DNA of 64,000 nucleotides from the NCBI RefSeq assembly GCF_003427025.1, contig NZ_QVAI01000002.1, positions 186,001-250,000 of the forward strand, written 5' to 3'. The DNA is from Jiangella endophytica (GTDB lineage Bacteria > Actinomycetota > Actinomycetes > Jiangellales > Jiangellaceae). Under the pieces are notes generated by a model. The model had not been told where the DNA came from. It searched no databases and saw only the letters and a list, made by a program, of their open reading frames with translations. Position numbers and translations under genes: made by a program. How positions within the stretch are numbered: the first letter of the stretch is position 1; each line of letters opens with the position of its first letter. Below, piece by piece: positions 16,017 through 24,038 of this stretch.

Positions 16017-17057
16017 ATGACCGAGCGACCCGCAGACGGCAAGGCGAACCGCCCGCCGGACATCCACGCGGTCGCCCGGCATGCCGGCGTCTCGCACCAG
16101 ACGGTGTCGCGGGTGCTCAACGACCATCCGCGCGTCCGTCCGTCGACCCGCGAGCGGGTCCGCGAGGCAATGCGCGTGCTCGGCTACATCCCCAACGTCG
16201 CCGCCCGCACGCTGATCACCCGCCGGTCCCGGACGCTCGGCCTGGTGGTGCTGAACGAGGAGCTGTACGGCCCCGCGTCGGCGCTGCGCCACATCGAGCA
16301 GGACTCCCGGTCGGCCGGCTACGGGCTGCGCATCCTCAACCTCCCGCCGATGGCCCGCAGCACCCTGCGTGAGGCCGTCGAGTCGCTGCGGCAGCAGTTG
16401 GTCGACGCCGTGATCGTGGTCGACCCGCACCCCGAGGACCAGCCGCTCCTCGGGCCGCTGCCGTCCGACCTGCCGCTGGTGACGGTGGGCGGGCTGCGCT
16501 CGGCGGGCGTGCCGAGCGTGTCGTACGACTCCGGGCCGGGCGTGCGCCAGGCGGTCGAGTACCTGCTCGGCCTGGGCCACCGGACGGTGCACCACATCGC
16601 CGGACCGGCCGGCTGGGCCGAGGCCGACATCCGCCGGACCGTCTGGCAGCGCACACTGGAGCAGGCCGGACGCGAGGTTCCGCCGCCCGTCGAGGGCGAC
16701 TGGACGGCACGGTCGGGGCACGCCGCGGGGCTGGCACTGGCCGGCCGCGACGACGTCACCGCCGTGTTCAGCGCCAACGACCAGATGGCGCTGGGTCTGT
16801 TCCACGCGCTGGCCGAGCGCGGCGTCCGCGCACCCGAGGACGTCAGCGTCGTCGGCTTCGACGACGTACCGGACGCCGCGTACTACCGGCCGTCGCTCAC
16901 CACGCTGCGGCAGGACTTCGCCGAGCTGGGCCGCCACACGGTCCAGCTGGCCCTCCGCCAGATCGAGACCGGGACCCGCGAGGGGGTCGAGAGCGTGACC
17001 CTCGCGCCGCCGAGCCTGATCCTGCGGGCCAGCACCGCACCGCCCCTGTCGACCTGA
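16017..17057 (+). CDS. LacI-family transcriptional regulator
   Basis: A 346-residue regulator. The N-terminal LacI helix-turn-helix and hinge read DIHAVARHAGVSHQTVSRVLN, then RVRPSTRERV and YIPNVAARTL. A periplasmic-binding-like sensor domain follows (VIVVDPHP, FSANDQMALGLFHAL, DVSVVGFDDVP). The short DNA half-site contact helix VSHQTVSRVL suits an operator with a GTGA-TCAC core, matching the two sites found. It probably represses the downstream importer and GH127 gene until the sugar is bound. The gene is monocistronic or leads the importer operon across an 82-base gap. Confidence 0.9.
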   Translation: MTERPADGKANRPPDIHAVARHAGVSHQTVSRVLNDHPRVRPSTRERVREAMRVLGYIPNVAARTLITRRSRTLGLVVLNEELYGPASALRHIEQDSRSAGYGLRILNLPPMARSTLREAVESLRQQLVDAVIVVDPHPEDQPLLGPLPSDLPLVTVGGLRSAGVPSVSYDSGPGVRQAVEYLLGLGHRTVHHIAGPAGWAEADIRRTVWQRTLEQAGREVPPPVEGDWTARSGHAAGLALAGRDDVTAVFSANDQMALGLFHALAERGVRAPEDVSVVGFDDVPDAAYYRPSLTTLRQDFAELGRHTVQLALRQIETGTREGVESVTLAPPSLILRASTAPPLST

Positions 17058-17110
17058 CCCACACCCACCCGAACCGGCACGTCCAGGCACCCAGCACATG
17101 CATCGTGAAA

Positions 17111-17126
17111 ATGTTAAGGATCACAT
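17111..17126 (+). promoter_or_regulatory. LacI-type operator, copy 2
   Basis: ATGTTA-AGGA-TCACAT is one base off the perfect ATGTGA/TCACAT inverted repeat at 15993. It lies 13 bases before the start of the substrate-binding lipoprotein gene, overlapping the likely 5' leader. The pair of sites links the LacI gene to importer control. Confidence 0.6.
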
Positions 17127-17139
17127 CCAGGAGGACACC

Positions 17140-18459
17140 ATGGCGCGCGTTCAACGACGAGCCCGCCCGGCCCGCCTCGCGGCCGCCGTCGCCGCGACGG
17201 CACTGCTGCTGGCGGCCTGCGGCTCCGACGACGAACCGACCAGCACCGGCGGGCAGACCGACGACACCGCTGACGCGGGTGGCGACACCGGCGCGACGCT
17301 GACGATGTGGGCCCGTTCGGTGACGGCGCCGCAGACCGAGGCGCTGGTCGAGGCGTACAACGCCACGCACGAGAACCAGATCGAGCTGACCGTCGTCCCG
17401 TTCGACAGCTACCTGCAGAAGGTGGCGGCGGCGGCCGGCGGCCGCGAGCTGCCGGACCTGCTGGCCGCCAACGTCGTCGAGGCGCCCAACTACGCGCAGC
17501 TCGGACTCTGGCAGGACATCGGCGACCGCATCGACTCGCTCGACCACGCCGACGCGCTGGCGCCTTCGCACATCGACGCGGGCACGGTCGATGACAAGCG
17601 CTACGCGGTCCCGCACGTGGTCGACACCTCGGCGCTCTACGTCAACACGAAGATCCTGGAGGCGGCCGGCGTCGACCCGGCCGACCCGGCGCCGACGCTG
17701 CGGGCACTCGCGGACAACATCGCGACGATCCAGGCGGCGAATCCGGACGTCCAGGGCCTCTACGTCGCCGGCAGCTGCGGCGGCTGCCTGGTCTTCACCA
17801 TCTGGCCGTCCATCTGGGCCTCCGGTGGCGAGGTGCTCGGCGAGGACGGCACCGAGTCGCTGCTGGACCAGCCCGAGGCGCTGGAGGTGTTCGAGGCGTA
17901 CAACCAGCTGTTCGCCGACGGCGCGATCCCCGAGGCCGCGCGGAACGAGGCCGGCCCGACCCAGAACGAGCCGTTCGCGAACGGCCAGGCGGCGTTCTCG
18001 CTGCTCGGCTCGAAGGCGCTCGCGACCATCCCGGAGTCGGACGCGCTCAGCATCGGCGTCGTGCCGATCCCGGGCGTCGACGGCGGCCGCTCGTCGTTCG
18101 TGGGCGGCGACGTCCTCGGCATCTCCTCGTCGTCGGAGCAGGCGGACGCCGCCTGGGACTTCGTCGAGTGGACGCTCAGCGACGAGGCGCAGCTCGAGGT
18201 CATGGCGAAGAACAAGAACCTCACCGTCCGCACCGACCTCGCGTCGAACCAGTACTCCGAGCAGGACCCCCGGCTGGTGCTGCTGAACGAACTGGTCGGC
18301 GAGGGCCGCACACCGTACGCGGGCAACTTCTTCCAGACCTTCAACGACCCGAACGGGCCGGGGCTGCCGCTGATGCGGGCCGGGCTGTTCGGCGACGATC
18401 CCGCGGCGGAGGTGCCCGAGCTCAACGGCGCCGTGAACGACTCGCTGCAGCGGAACTGA
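17140..18459 (+). CDS. ABC sugar transporter substrate-binding lipoprotein
   Basis: A 439-residue extracellular solute-binding protein (family 1). The signal peptide ends in a lipobox, LLLAACG, so Cys near residue 27 is lipidated. The mature part has a Ser/Thr/Asp linker and then the binding fold, opening TLTMWARSVTAPQTEALVEAYN, with KNKNLTVRTDLASN and PYAGNFFQTFN near the end. ATG 17140 follows CAGGAGGA; an upstream in-frame ATG at 17098 would destroy the signal peptide. It delivers an oligosaccharide to the two permeases downstream; an arabinan- or galactan-derived sugar is suggested by the GH127 enzyme. Confidence 0.9.
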   Translation: MARVQRRARPARLAAAVAATALLLAACGSDDEPTSTGGQTDDTADAGGDTGATLTMWARSVTAPQTEALVEAYNATHENQIELTVVPFDSYLQKVAAAAGGRELPDLLAANVVEAPNYAQLGLWQDIGDRIDSLDHADALAPSHIDAGTVDDKRYAVPHVVDTSALYVNTKILEAAGVDPADPAPTLRALADNIATIQAANPDVQGLYVAGSCGGCLVFTIWPSIWASGGEVLGEDGTESLLDQPEALEVFEAYNQLFADGAIPEAARNEAGPTQNEPFANGQAAFSLLGSKALATIPESDALSIGVVPIPGVDGGRSSFVGGDVLGISSSSEQADAAWDFVEWTLSDEAQLEVMAKNKNLTVRTDLASNQYSEQDPRLVLLNELVGEGRTPYAGNFFQTFNDPNGPGLPLMRAGLFGDDPAAEVPELNGAVNDSLQRN

Positions 18460-18469
18460 TCGGAGCGAC

Positions 18470-19375
18470 GTGAGCGCGATCGCCCTCACCCGGCGGCGCG
18501 GACGGCGGCACAGCATCCGCCGTCCGCGCACCGGATTCCTGCTCGTCCTGCCGGCGGCGCTGGTCGCGGTGGGCCTGTTCGTCGTGCCGCTGGTCCTGGC
18601 GGCGCGGATGTCGGTGTCGGACTGGCCGCTGCTGGGCGAGCCGTCCTTCACCGGCCTGGAGAACTACCGCGCGATCGCCGGCAACGATCTGGTCGGCCAG
18701 GCGCTCGGGTTCACCGCGAAGTACGCGGCGGTGATCCTGGTCGTGCTGCTCGCGGTCGCGCTGGGGCTGGCGATGCTGGTCCGGCGGCCGCGGCGCGGCG
18801 TCGGACTGCTGCGGACGGCGTTCTTCCTGCCGGCCGCCGTGGGCCTGACGTCGGCGGCGCTGCTGTTCTACGAGCTGTACTTCGCCGGGCTGTCGCCGGT
18901 GGACGACGCGCTCACCGGGCTCGGGCTCATCGACAGGCCGATCGACTGGCTGGGTCAGCCCGGGACGGCGTTCCTGTCGGTCGTCATCATGATGACCTGG
19001 CGGTTCGCCGGGTTCTACATGCTGATCCTGCTGGCCGGGCTGCAGTCCATCCCCGACGACGTCTACGAGGCGGCCCGGCTGGACGGCGCCAACCGGTGGC
19101 AGACGCTGCGGCACGTGACGCTGCCGCTGCTGCGCCCGTCGCTGGCGCTCTGCACGATCCTCATCATCACCGGCGCGCTGCTGGCCTTCGAGCAGTTCTA
19201 CGTGCTGACGAACGGCGGGCCGGACAACTCGACCGTCACGCTGGTGATCGTCATCGTGCGCGAGGCGTTCTCGTTCCTCGACCTGGGCTCGGCCGCGGCG
19301 ATCTCGATGGTCGTGCTCGGCGGGCTGATCGTGCTCAACGTCGTCCAGCTGCTCGCGCTGCGCCGGGAGAGGTGA
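18470..19375 (+). CDS. ABC sugar transporter permease 1 (MalF type)
   Basis: A 301-residue inner-membrane protein with six predicted helices, starting FLLVLPAALVAVGLFVVPLVL. The EAA loop that contacts the ATPase is EAARLDGANRWQTLRHVTLPLL (positions about 202-223). GTG 18470 is nine bases after the binding-protein stop. It forms the channel with the next permease. No ATPase gene is in the cluster, so a shared MsiK-type ATPase encoded elsewhere is expected. Confidence 0.9.
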   Translation: MSAIALTRRRGRRHSIRRPRTGFLLVLPAALVAVGLFVVPLVLAARMSVSDWPLLGEPSFTGLENYRAIAGNDLVGQALGFTAKYAAVILVVLLAVALGLAMLVRRPRRGVGLLRTAFFLPAAVGLTSAALLFYELYFAGLSPVDDALTGLGLIDRPIDWLGQPGTAFLSVVIMMTWRFAGFYMLILLAGLQSIPDDVYEAARLDGANRWQTLRHVTLPLLRPSLALCTILIITGALLAFEQFYVLTNGGPDNSTVTLVIVIVREAFSFLDLGSAAAISMVVLGGLIVLNVVQLLALRRER

Positions 19376-19380
19376 CCGTC

Positions 19381-20232
19381 ATGACCGCCCTGCTCACGAG
19401 GCCGACGGCCGCCCCCGGCGCAGCGCGCCGGGCGAGACACCGCCGCGCCGGCGTCGTCTCCGGCGTCCTGGCCGCTCTGCTCGCGCTGCTGTTCGCGTTC
19501 CCGCTGGTGCGGGCCGCGATCCTGTCGGTGACCGACGGCGGCGGCCTCACCACGGACAACTACGGCAAGCTGGCCGACTTCGGCGCCGGCCTGCCGACGT
19601 ACCTGTGGAACAGCGCCGTCGTCACGGTCATCACGGTGGCCGGGTCGCTGGCGCTGGCCATTCCGGCCGGCTACGGGTTCGCGCGGTACACGTTCCGCGG
19701 CAAGAACCTGATCTTCGTGCTCATCCTGGCGATCCTGATGATCCCGCACCCGACGATCCTGATCCCGCTGTATGTGCTGCTCGGCGACCTCGGCCTGCAG
19801 AACACGCTGATCGGCGTCGCGCTGGTGATGATCATGTTCCAGCTGCCGTTCTCGGTGTTCATGATGCGCATCGCGTTCTCCGCGGTGCCCGAGGAGCTGG
19901 AGGAGGCGGCCATGCTGGACGGCTGCTCCGAGACCCGCGCGATGCTGCGGGTGTCGCTCGCGGCGGTCGTGCCGAGCGTCGTGACCGTCGGGCTGTTCGC
20001 GTTCTTCGCCGCCTGGAACGAGTTCCTGACCCCGCTCATCCTGCTCAACGACGGCTCCCGGTTCACGCTGCCGATCGCCCTGGTCAGCCTGCGTTCCGGC
20101 GACTTCGGCGCGGTCGACCTCGGCGCGCTGCAGGCCGGCGTCATCGTGTCTGCGCTGCCCTGCGTCGTGCTGTTCCTGCTGCTGCAGCGGCACTACGTGC
20201 GCGGCCTGCTCGCGGGGGCGCTGCGTGGCTGA
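19381..20232 (+). CDS. ABC sugar transporter permease 2 (MalG type)
   Basis: A 283-residue permease. It has six membrane helices (first GVLAALLALLFAFPLV) and an EAA loop at EEAAMLDGCSETRAMLRVSL, where Cys replaces the usual Ala/Gly after DG. ATG 19381 is three codons after an in-frame GTG; both lie just past the permease 1 stop. Together with permease 1 it forms the transmembrane pore of a CUT1-type sugar importer. Confidence 0.9.
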   Translation: MTALLTRPTAAPGAARRARHRRAGVVSGVLAALLALLFAFPLVRAAILSVTDGGGLTTDNYGKLADFGAGLPTYLWNSAVVTVITVAGSLALAIPAGYGFARYTFRGKNLIFVLILAILMIPHPTILIPLYVLLGDLGLQNTLIGVALVMIMFQLPFSVFMMRIAFSAVPEELEEAAMLDGCSETRAMLRVSLAAVVPSVVTVGLFAFFAAWNEFLTPLILLNDGSRFTLPIALVSLRSGDFGAVDLGALQAGVIVSALPCVVLFLLLQRHYVRGLLAGALRG

Positions 20233-20269
20233 GCCGACCGCCGTCCCCTCTGACACCCCAGGAGGCTCC

Positions 20270-22207
20270 ATGCCCGACGCGTCCCATCCGCAGCGCGGCC
20301 TGCCCGTCGCACCGTCACGCGGGCGGCTGACCCCGGTCCCGGCCGGCGACGTCGTCCTCGAGGACGGGTTCTGGCAGGCCCGGCAGGACCTCAACGCGAG
20401 CACCGTCCTCCCGCACGCGCTGGACTGGATCGACCGGCTGGGCTGGACCGACGCGTTCCGGCGGGCGGCGGCGGGCGAGGACGCGCGGCCCCGTCAGGGC
20501 AAGCTGTTCACCGACGCCGACGTGTACAAGACGGCCGAGGCGCTGGCCTGGGAGGCGAGCCGGACGCCGTCCGGTCCCGCGGGCGAGCGGCTGGCCGACC
20601 TCGGGGCGCTGATCCGCTCGGCTCAGGAGCCCGACGGCTACCTCAACACCTGGTTCGGGCACCGGCACGCCGCGGAGAAGTACACGAACCTCAGCCACGG
20701 CTTCGAGCTGTACTGCTACGGGCACCTGATCCAGGCCGGCGTGGCGCGCCTGCGCGGTGGCGCCGAGGACGACCTGACGGCGGCCGCGCTGGCCGCCGCC
20801 GACCACGCCGTCGCGACCTTCGGGGGCGACGGCGACACCCGGATCGACGGCCACCCGGAGATCGAGGCGGCGCTGGTCGAGCTGGCCCGCGTCACCGGAC
20901 AGGAGCGCTACCTCGACCTGGCCGGACGGTTCCTGGCCCGGCGTGGCCACGACACCCTGGAGCACCACGCGATCGGCCCCGAGTACTACCTCGACGACAG
21001 CCCGTTGCGCGATGTCGACGTCCTGCGCGGGCACGCCGTCCGGGCGCTCTACCTGACCGCTGGCGCACTCGACCACGCCGTCGAAACCGGCGACGACGCT
21101 TTGGTCGAGCACCTGGTCGCGCAGTGGGACCGCACCGTCGCGACCCGCACCTACCTGCACGGCGGCATGGGCTCGCGGCACCTCGGCGAGTCGTTCGGCC
21201 ACGACTACGAGCTGCCGACGGAGCGGGCCTACGCCGAGACCTGCGGCGCGATCGCCGGTGTCATGGCCGCTTGGCGGTTCACGCTGGCCACCGGCGAACC
21301 GCGGTTCGCCGACTACGCCGAGCGGGCCCTGTTCAACATGGTCGCCACGGCCCTGCATCCCAGCGGGCGGCGCTTCCTCTACGTCAACCCGCTGCATGTG
21401 CGGCACCCGCTGCCGGAACCGGGCGACGACGAGGCGCCGTTCCGCAAGGACACGCCGCGGGCGCCATGGTTCTGGGTGTCCTGCTGCCCGACGAACCTGG
21501 CCCGGCTGTTCGCGTCGTTCGCCGGCTACGTGGCGACCACGGACGCCGGCGGCCTGCAGCTGCACCAGCTGACCGCGGCCCGCATCGCGACCGACGTGGC
21601 CGGCCAGCGGGTCGTGGTGCGCGTCCACACGTCCTATCCGTGGGACGGCAGCGTCGAGATCGAGATCGTGGAGGCGGACGGCCGCGACTGGGAGCTGGCG
21701 GTCCGGGTGCCCGGCTGGGCCCGGTCGGCCCGCATCGAGGTGGCCGGCGACGTGCGCGTCGTGGTGCCGGGGACGGCCCGGGCGCGGCGCAACTGGCGCC
21801 CCGGCGACCGGCTGACGCTACGGCTGGACACCACGCCGCGGCTGAGCGTCCCGGACCCGCGCATCGACGCGGTGCGCGGCACGGTCGCCGTCGAGCGTGG
21901 GCCGCTCGTCTACTGCGCCGAGGTCCCCGGCGGCGCCGCCGAGGCGCGGCACACCCTGCCGGAGTCGCGACCCAAGCTGACCGAGGTGCCGGCCGGCGTC
22001 GACGGCCTGGACCCGGATGCCGTCGGCGTCGCCACCACCGTCCGGACCACCACCGAGGCCGCGATGCCCGCCTGGCCGTACGGCGCGGCGGCGCCCGAGG
22101 CCGAGACGACCGAGCACGAGCTGACGCTGGTGCCGCTCTACCTGTGGGGCCTGCGCGGCCCGTCGACGATGCGGGTGTTCCTGCCCGTGGAAGGGACGCA
22201 GAGATGA
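20270..22207 (+). CDS. GH127 beta-L-arabinofuranosidase
   Basis: A 645-residue glycoside hydrolase with an (alpha/alpha)6 barrel and C-terminal beta domains. The family zinc/nucleophile set is intact. Glu of GESFGHDYELP is followed 16 residues later by the Glu and then Cys of AYAETC. The Cys-Cys pair of SCCPTNLAR supplies another zinc ligand and the thiolate nucleophile, matching HypBA1 E322, E338, C340 and C417/C418. It releases L-arabinofuranose from beta-linked glycans such as plant extensin sugars. It has no signal peptide, so it acts on imported oligosaccharide. ATG 20270 follows AGGAGG; a GTG at 20225 overlaps the permease. Confidence 0.92.
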   Translation: MPDASHPQRGLPVAPSRGRLTPVPAGDVVLEDGFWQARQDLNASTVLPHALDWIDRLGWTDAFRRAAAGEDARPRQGKLFTDADVYKTAEALAWEASRTPSGPAGERLADLGALIRSAQEPDGYLNTWFGHRHAAEKYTNLSHGFELYCYGHLIQAGVARLRGGAEDDLTAAALAAADHAVATFGGDGDTRIDGHPEIEAALVELARVTGQERYLDLAGRFLARRGHDTLEHHAIGPEYYLDDSPLRDVDVLRGHAVRALYLTAGALDHAVETGDDALVEHLVAQWDRTVATRTYLHGGMGSRHLGESFGHDYELPTERAYAETCGAIAGVMAAWRFTLATGEPRFADYAERALFNMVATALHPSGRRFLYVNPLHVRHPLPEPGDDEAPFRKDTPRAPWFWVSCCPTNLARLFASFAGYVATTDAGGLQLHQLTAARIATDVAGQRVVVRVHTSYPWDGSVEIEIVEADGRDWELAVRVPGWARSARIEVAGDVRVVVPGTARARRNWRPGDRLTLRLDTTPRLSVPDPRIDAVRGTVAVERGPLVYCAEVPGGAAEARHTLPESRPKLTEVPAGVDGLDPDAVGVATTVRTTTEAAMPAWPYGAAAPEAETTEHELTLVPLYLWGLRGPSTMRVFLPVEGTQR

Positions 22208-22620
22208 GTGAGGCGAGCGTGCGGCTGGTCCGCCGCGGCGAGCTGTCCGGCGCCACCGCCCAGACGGCGGGCGGGCTGGTCCGCCTGTCCGCCGTCTCGA
22301 CGTCGATGACCGGATCGGCGGGCATCTGGATGGGCATCGCCGAACTGCCGGCCGGGCACGCCACCGAGGTGCACCACCACGGCGAGTCCGAGACCGCCGT
22401 GCTGGTGCTCGACGGCGTGACGCGCTGGTGGTACGGGTCCGGCCTGACCGAGCACGTGGTGGCCGAGGCGGGCGACTTCGTCTACGTCCCGGCCGGCGCA
22501 CTGCACGTCGAGGAGAACCCGTCCACCACCGAGCCGGCCCGCATCGTCGTCGCACGGACCAGCGGCGAGGCGATCGTCGTCAACCTGCCCGACCACCCCG
22601 CCAACCCCCGCTTCCGCTGA
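22204..22620 (+). CDS. Cupin-domain protein
   Basis: A 138-residue single-domain cupin. Motif 1 is HATEVHHHGESETAVLVLDG, with three consecutive His and a Glu for the metal; motif 2 is FVYVPAGALHVEENP, giving the last His. Its ATG overlaps the GH127 stop by four bases, so it belongs to the arabinoside operon. A sugar isomerase, epimerase or lactonase role is possible, but small cupins are too varied to assign. Confidence 0.85.
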   Translation: MSEASVRLVRRGELSGATAQTAGGLVRLSAVSTSMTGSAGIWMGIAELPAGHATEVHHHGESETAVLVLDGVTRWWYGSGLTEHVVAEAGDFVYVPAGALHVEENPSTTEPARIVVARTSGEAIVVNLPDHPANPRFR

Positions 22621-22633
22621 CGCCCGCCTGGAA

Positions 22634-22717
22634 ATGATCACGTTGAGTAGGGGTCTGCTCGCTTCGCCAGGCATCCATTCCTGGTGAAGCGGGAGCACCC
22701 CCACTCAACGTGATCAT
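22634..22717. repeat. Long imperfect inverted repeat 1 (38-bp arms)
   Basis: Arms 22634-22671 and 22680-22717 pair at about 32 of 38 positions around an 8-base loop. The outer 15 bases (ATGATCACGTTGAGT) pair perfectly. It lies just past the cupin stop, and its right arm includes the stop codon of the leftward GH127 remnant. It could act as a bidirectional terminator or be a mobile palindromic element. Confidence 0.8.
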
Positions 22718-22860
22718 CTAGCCGGGAGCCAGACGCGCATCGTCGACGAGCCGCGGTTGCCCCACGAGTGGTACGGGGTCAGCCGCAGCGTCACGGCGCC
22801 TTCCACGCCGGGTGCCGCAGGGCTGGCGATCCCCGTCCCCCGCTGACCTCCTCCCCACCC
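22714..22860 (-). pseudogene. C-terminal remnant of a second GH127-like enzyme
   Basis: Read leftward, this stretch ends in LRLTPYHSWGNRGSSTMRVWLPAR and a TGA at 22714-22716. The intact GH127 next door ends LTLVPLYLWGLRGPSTMRVFLP, and other family members commonly end Y-x-WANRGPG-MRVW. No upstream GH127 sequence remains on this strand; the rightward stretch beyond about 22850 is the second hairpin. I read it as the tail of a deleted paralogue. Confidence 0.55.
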
Positions 22861-22863
22861 CGA

Positions 22864-22944
22864 CCCAAGTTGATCTTGGAGTAGTTCGGCGCTCCATCGG
22901 ACATTTCACCCGGCATTGCCGAACAACTCCAAGATCAACTTGGG
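22864..22944. repeat. Long near-perfect inverted repeat 2 (27-bp arms)
   Basis: Arms 22864-22890 and 22918-22944 pair at 26 of 27 positions (outer bases CCCAAGTTGATCTTGGAGT) around a 27-base loop. The right arm overlaps the last ten bases of the leftward WYL regulator, including its TGA. It probably serves as that gene's terminator. Its layout parallels inverted repeat 1, which also swallows a stop codon. Confidence 0.85.
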
Positions 22945-24038
22945 CTCGACGCCGTGACGGCGGCGGCCGCGCGCGCTCCCAAGGCCGCGACCGCCACCCG
23001 CAGCGCGGGCGGTTCCTGGACGGTGAACGGGCAGCCGAGCGCCACCAGACGGGACGCCAGCCAGTCCATCGAGTCGTCCCGCCGGGCGTCCAGCCGGCAG
23101 TGCCCGTCGTCCACCGCGACGACCTGCCCCGGCGCGTCGCCGAGCCGGCCTGCCACCGCCCTCGCCGGCGCCTCGAACGTCACCACGACGCGCAACCGCG
23201 GCGTGCCCCAGTCGGTGCGCCGCCCGGCGACATAGGCCGCGGCGTCGTCGGCCGGCAGCGTCCGCTCCTCGCGCACCCGCACGCCGGTCGGCTGGACCCG
23301 CGCGATGCGGTCCACCCGGAACGTCCGCCAGCCGTCGCCCTCGCTGCCGAGATGACCGTGGTTGTCGGCGCCCGCCCGTAGGGTGGGATGACCCTCCCAA
23401 CCGGGCGGGGTCTGCGCAGGGGCCCGGTCGACGTCACGGGCGGACGAGGACGTGCCGGCCGCCCGGTCGACGTCCCAGGCGACGAGGTACCAGCGGCGTC
23501 CGGCGGGCACCAGCGCCAGCGGCTCGACCAGCCGGCCCGACTCCGTCGCGTCACCGGACGTGTAGCTGAACCGCACCCGCTCCCGGGTCGCGGCGGCCGC
23601 TGCCAGCGCCGTCAGCACCTCCGGGTCGACCACCGGCCCGTCGGCGCCGAGCGGCAGCGTCGCCGCGCCGAGCGTCCGCACCCGGTGCCGCAGCCGCGGC
23701 GGCAGCACCTGCTCCAGCTTGCCCAGCGCCCGCACCGACGCCTCCTCGATGCCCGCGACAGCAGCCCCGGCGGACGCCCGCAGCCCCACCGCGATCGCCA
23801 CCGCCTCCTCGTCGTCGAGCAGCAACGGCGGCAGCGCGGCGCCCGCGACCAGCCGGTAGCCGCCCGCCGCGCCCAGCGTCGCATCGACCGGATAGCCCAG
23901 GTCGCGGAGCCGGTCGACGTCGCGGCGGACGGTGCGCGGGCTGACGCCCAGCCGCTGGGCCAGCTCGCTGCCGGGCCACTCGCGCGGCGTCTGCAGCAGG
24001 GACAGCAGCGCGAGCAGCCGAGCCGGGGTGTCGGTCAT
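22935..24038 (-). CDS. YafY-type WYL transcriptional regulator with in-frame repeat insertion
   Basis: A 367-residue regulator: an N-terminal HTH_11 winged helix (RLLALLSLLQTPREWPG, GVSPRTVRRDVDRLRDLGYPV), the GGYRL-LPPLLLDDEEAVAIAVGLR linker, a WYL domain (RVRFSYTS, PLALVPAGRRWYLVAWDVDR) and a WCX tail. Its paralogue at 44570 runs directly from WYLVAWDVER to the WRTFRVDR motif. Here about 45 extra residues lie between them. That insert contains a duplicated DVDRA and the reverse reading (HPTLRAGAD) of an NDp-like repeat. ATG 24038 is used; 24050 is possible. It is divergent from the epoxide hydrolase gene, its likely target. Confidence 0.88.
   Translation of the reverse strand: MTDTPARLLALLSLLQTPREWPGSELAQRLGVSPRTVRRDVDRLRDLGYPVDATLGAAGGYRLVAGAALPPLLLDDEEAVAIAVGLRASAGAAVAGIEEASVRALGKLEQVLPPRLRHRVRTLGAATLPLGADGPVVDPEVLTALAAAAATRERVRFSYTSGDATESGRLVEPLALVPAGRRWYLVAWDVDRAAGTSSSARDVDRAPAQTPPGWEGHPTLRAGADNHGHLGSEGDGWRTFRVDRIARVQPTGVRVREERTLPADDAAAYVAGRRTDWGTPRLRVVVTFEAPARAVAGRLGDAPGQVVAVDDGHCRLDARRDDSMDWLASRLVALGCPFTVQEPPALRVAVAALGARAAAAVTASSPS
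23362..23410 (+). repeat. NDp-like hairpin repeat, copy 2, inside a coding sequence
   Basis: TGTCGGCG (23363-23370), eight bases CCCGCCCG, then TAGGGT (23379-23384). It differs from the consensus at one position (C for T in GTG). CCCGCCC and GGGCGGG flank GGGTGGG and CCCTCCC, giving the same double hairpin as the other copies. It is on the strand opposite the WYL gene it interrupts and keeps that reading frame open. Confidence 0.75.
23422..23474. repeat. 14-bp direct repeat flanking part of the WYL insert
   Basis: GCCCGGTCGACGTC occurs at 23422-23435 and 23461-23474. The duplication accounts for the repeated DVDRA in the WYL protein. One copy corresponds to the ancestral WDVDR motif and the other marks the insert side, so the duplication is probably linked to the insertion event. 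Confidence 0.6.

Noticed and set aside
14974..16017. NDp-like copy 1 as the promoter of the LacI gene
   Set aside because: It points rightward, but the lacI start is over 1 kb away across the convergently oriented SDR gene, and lacI has its own operator-bearing 71-base upstream region.
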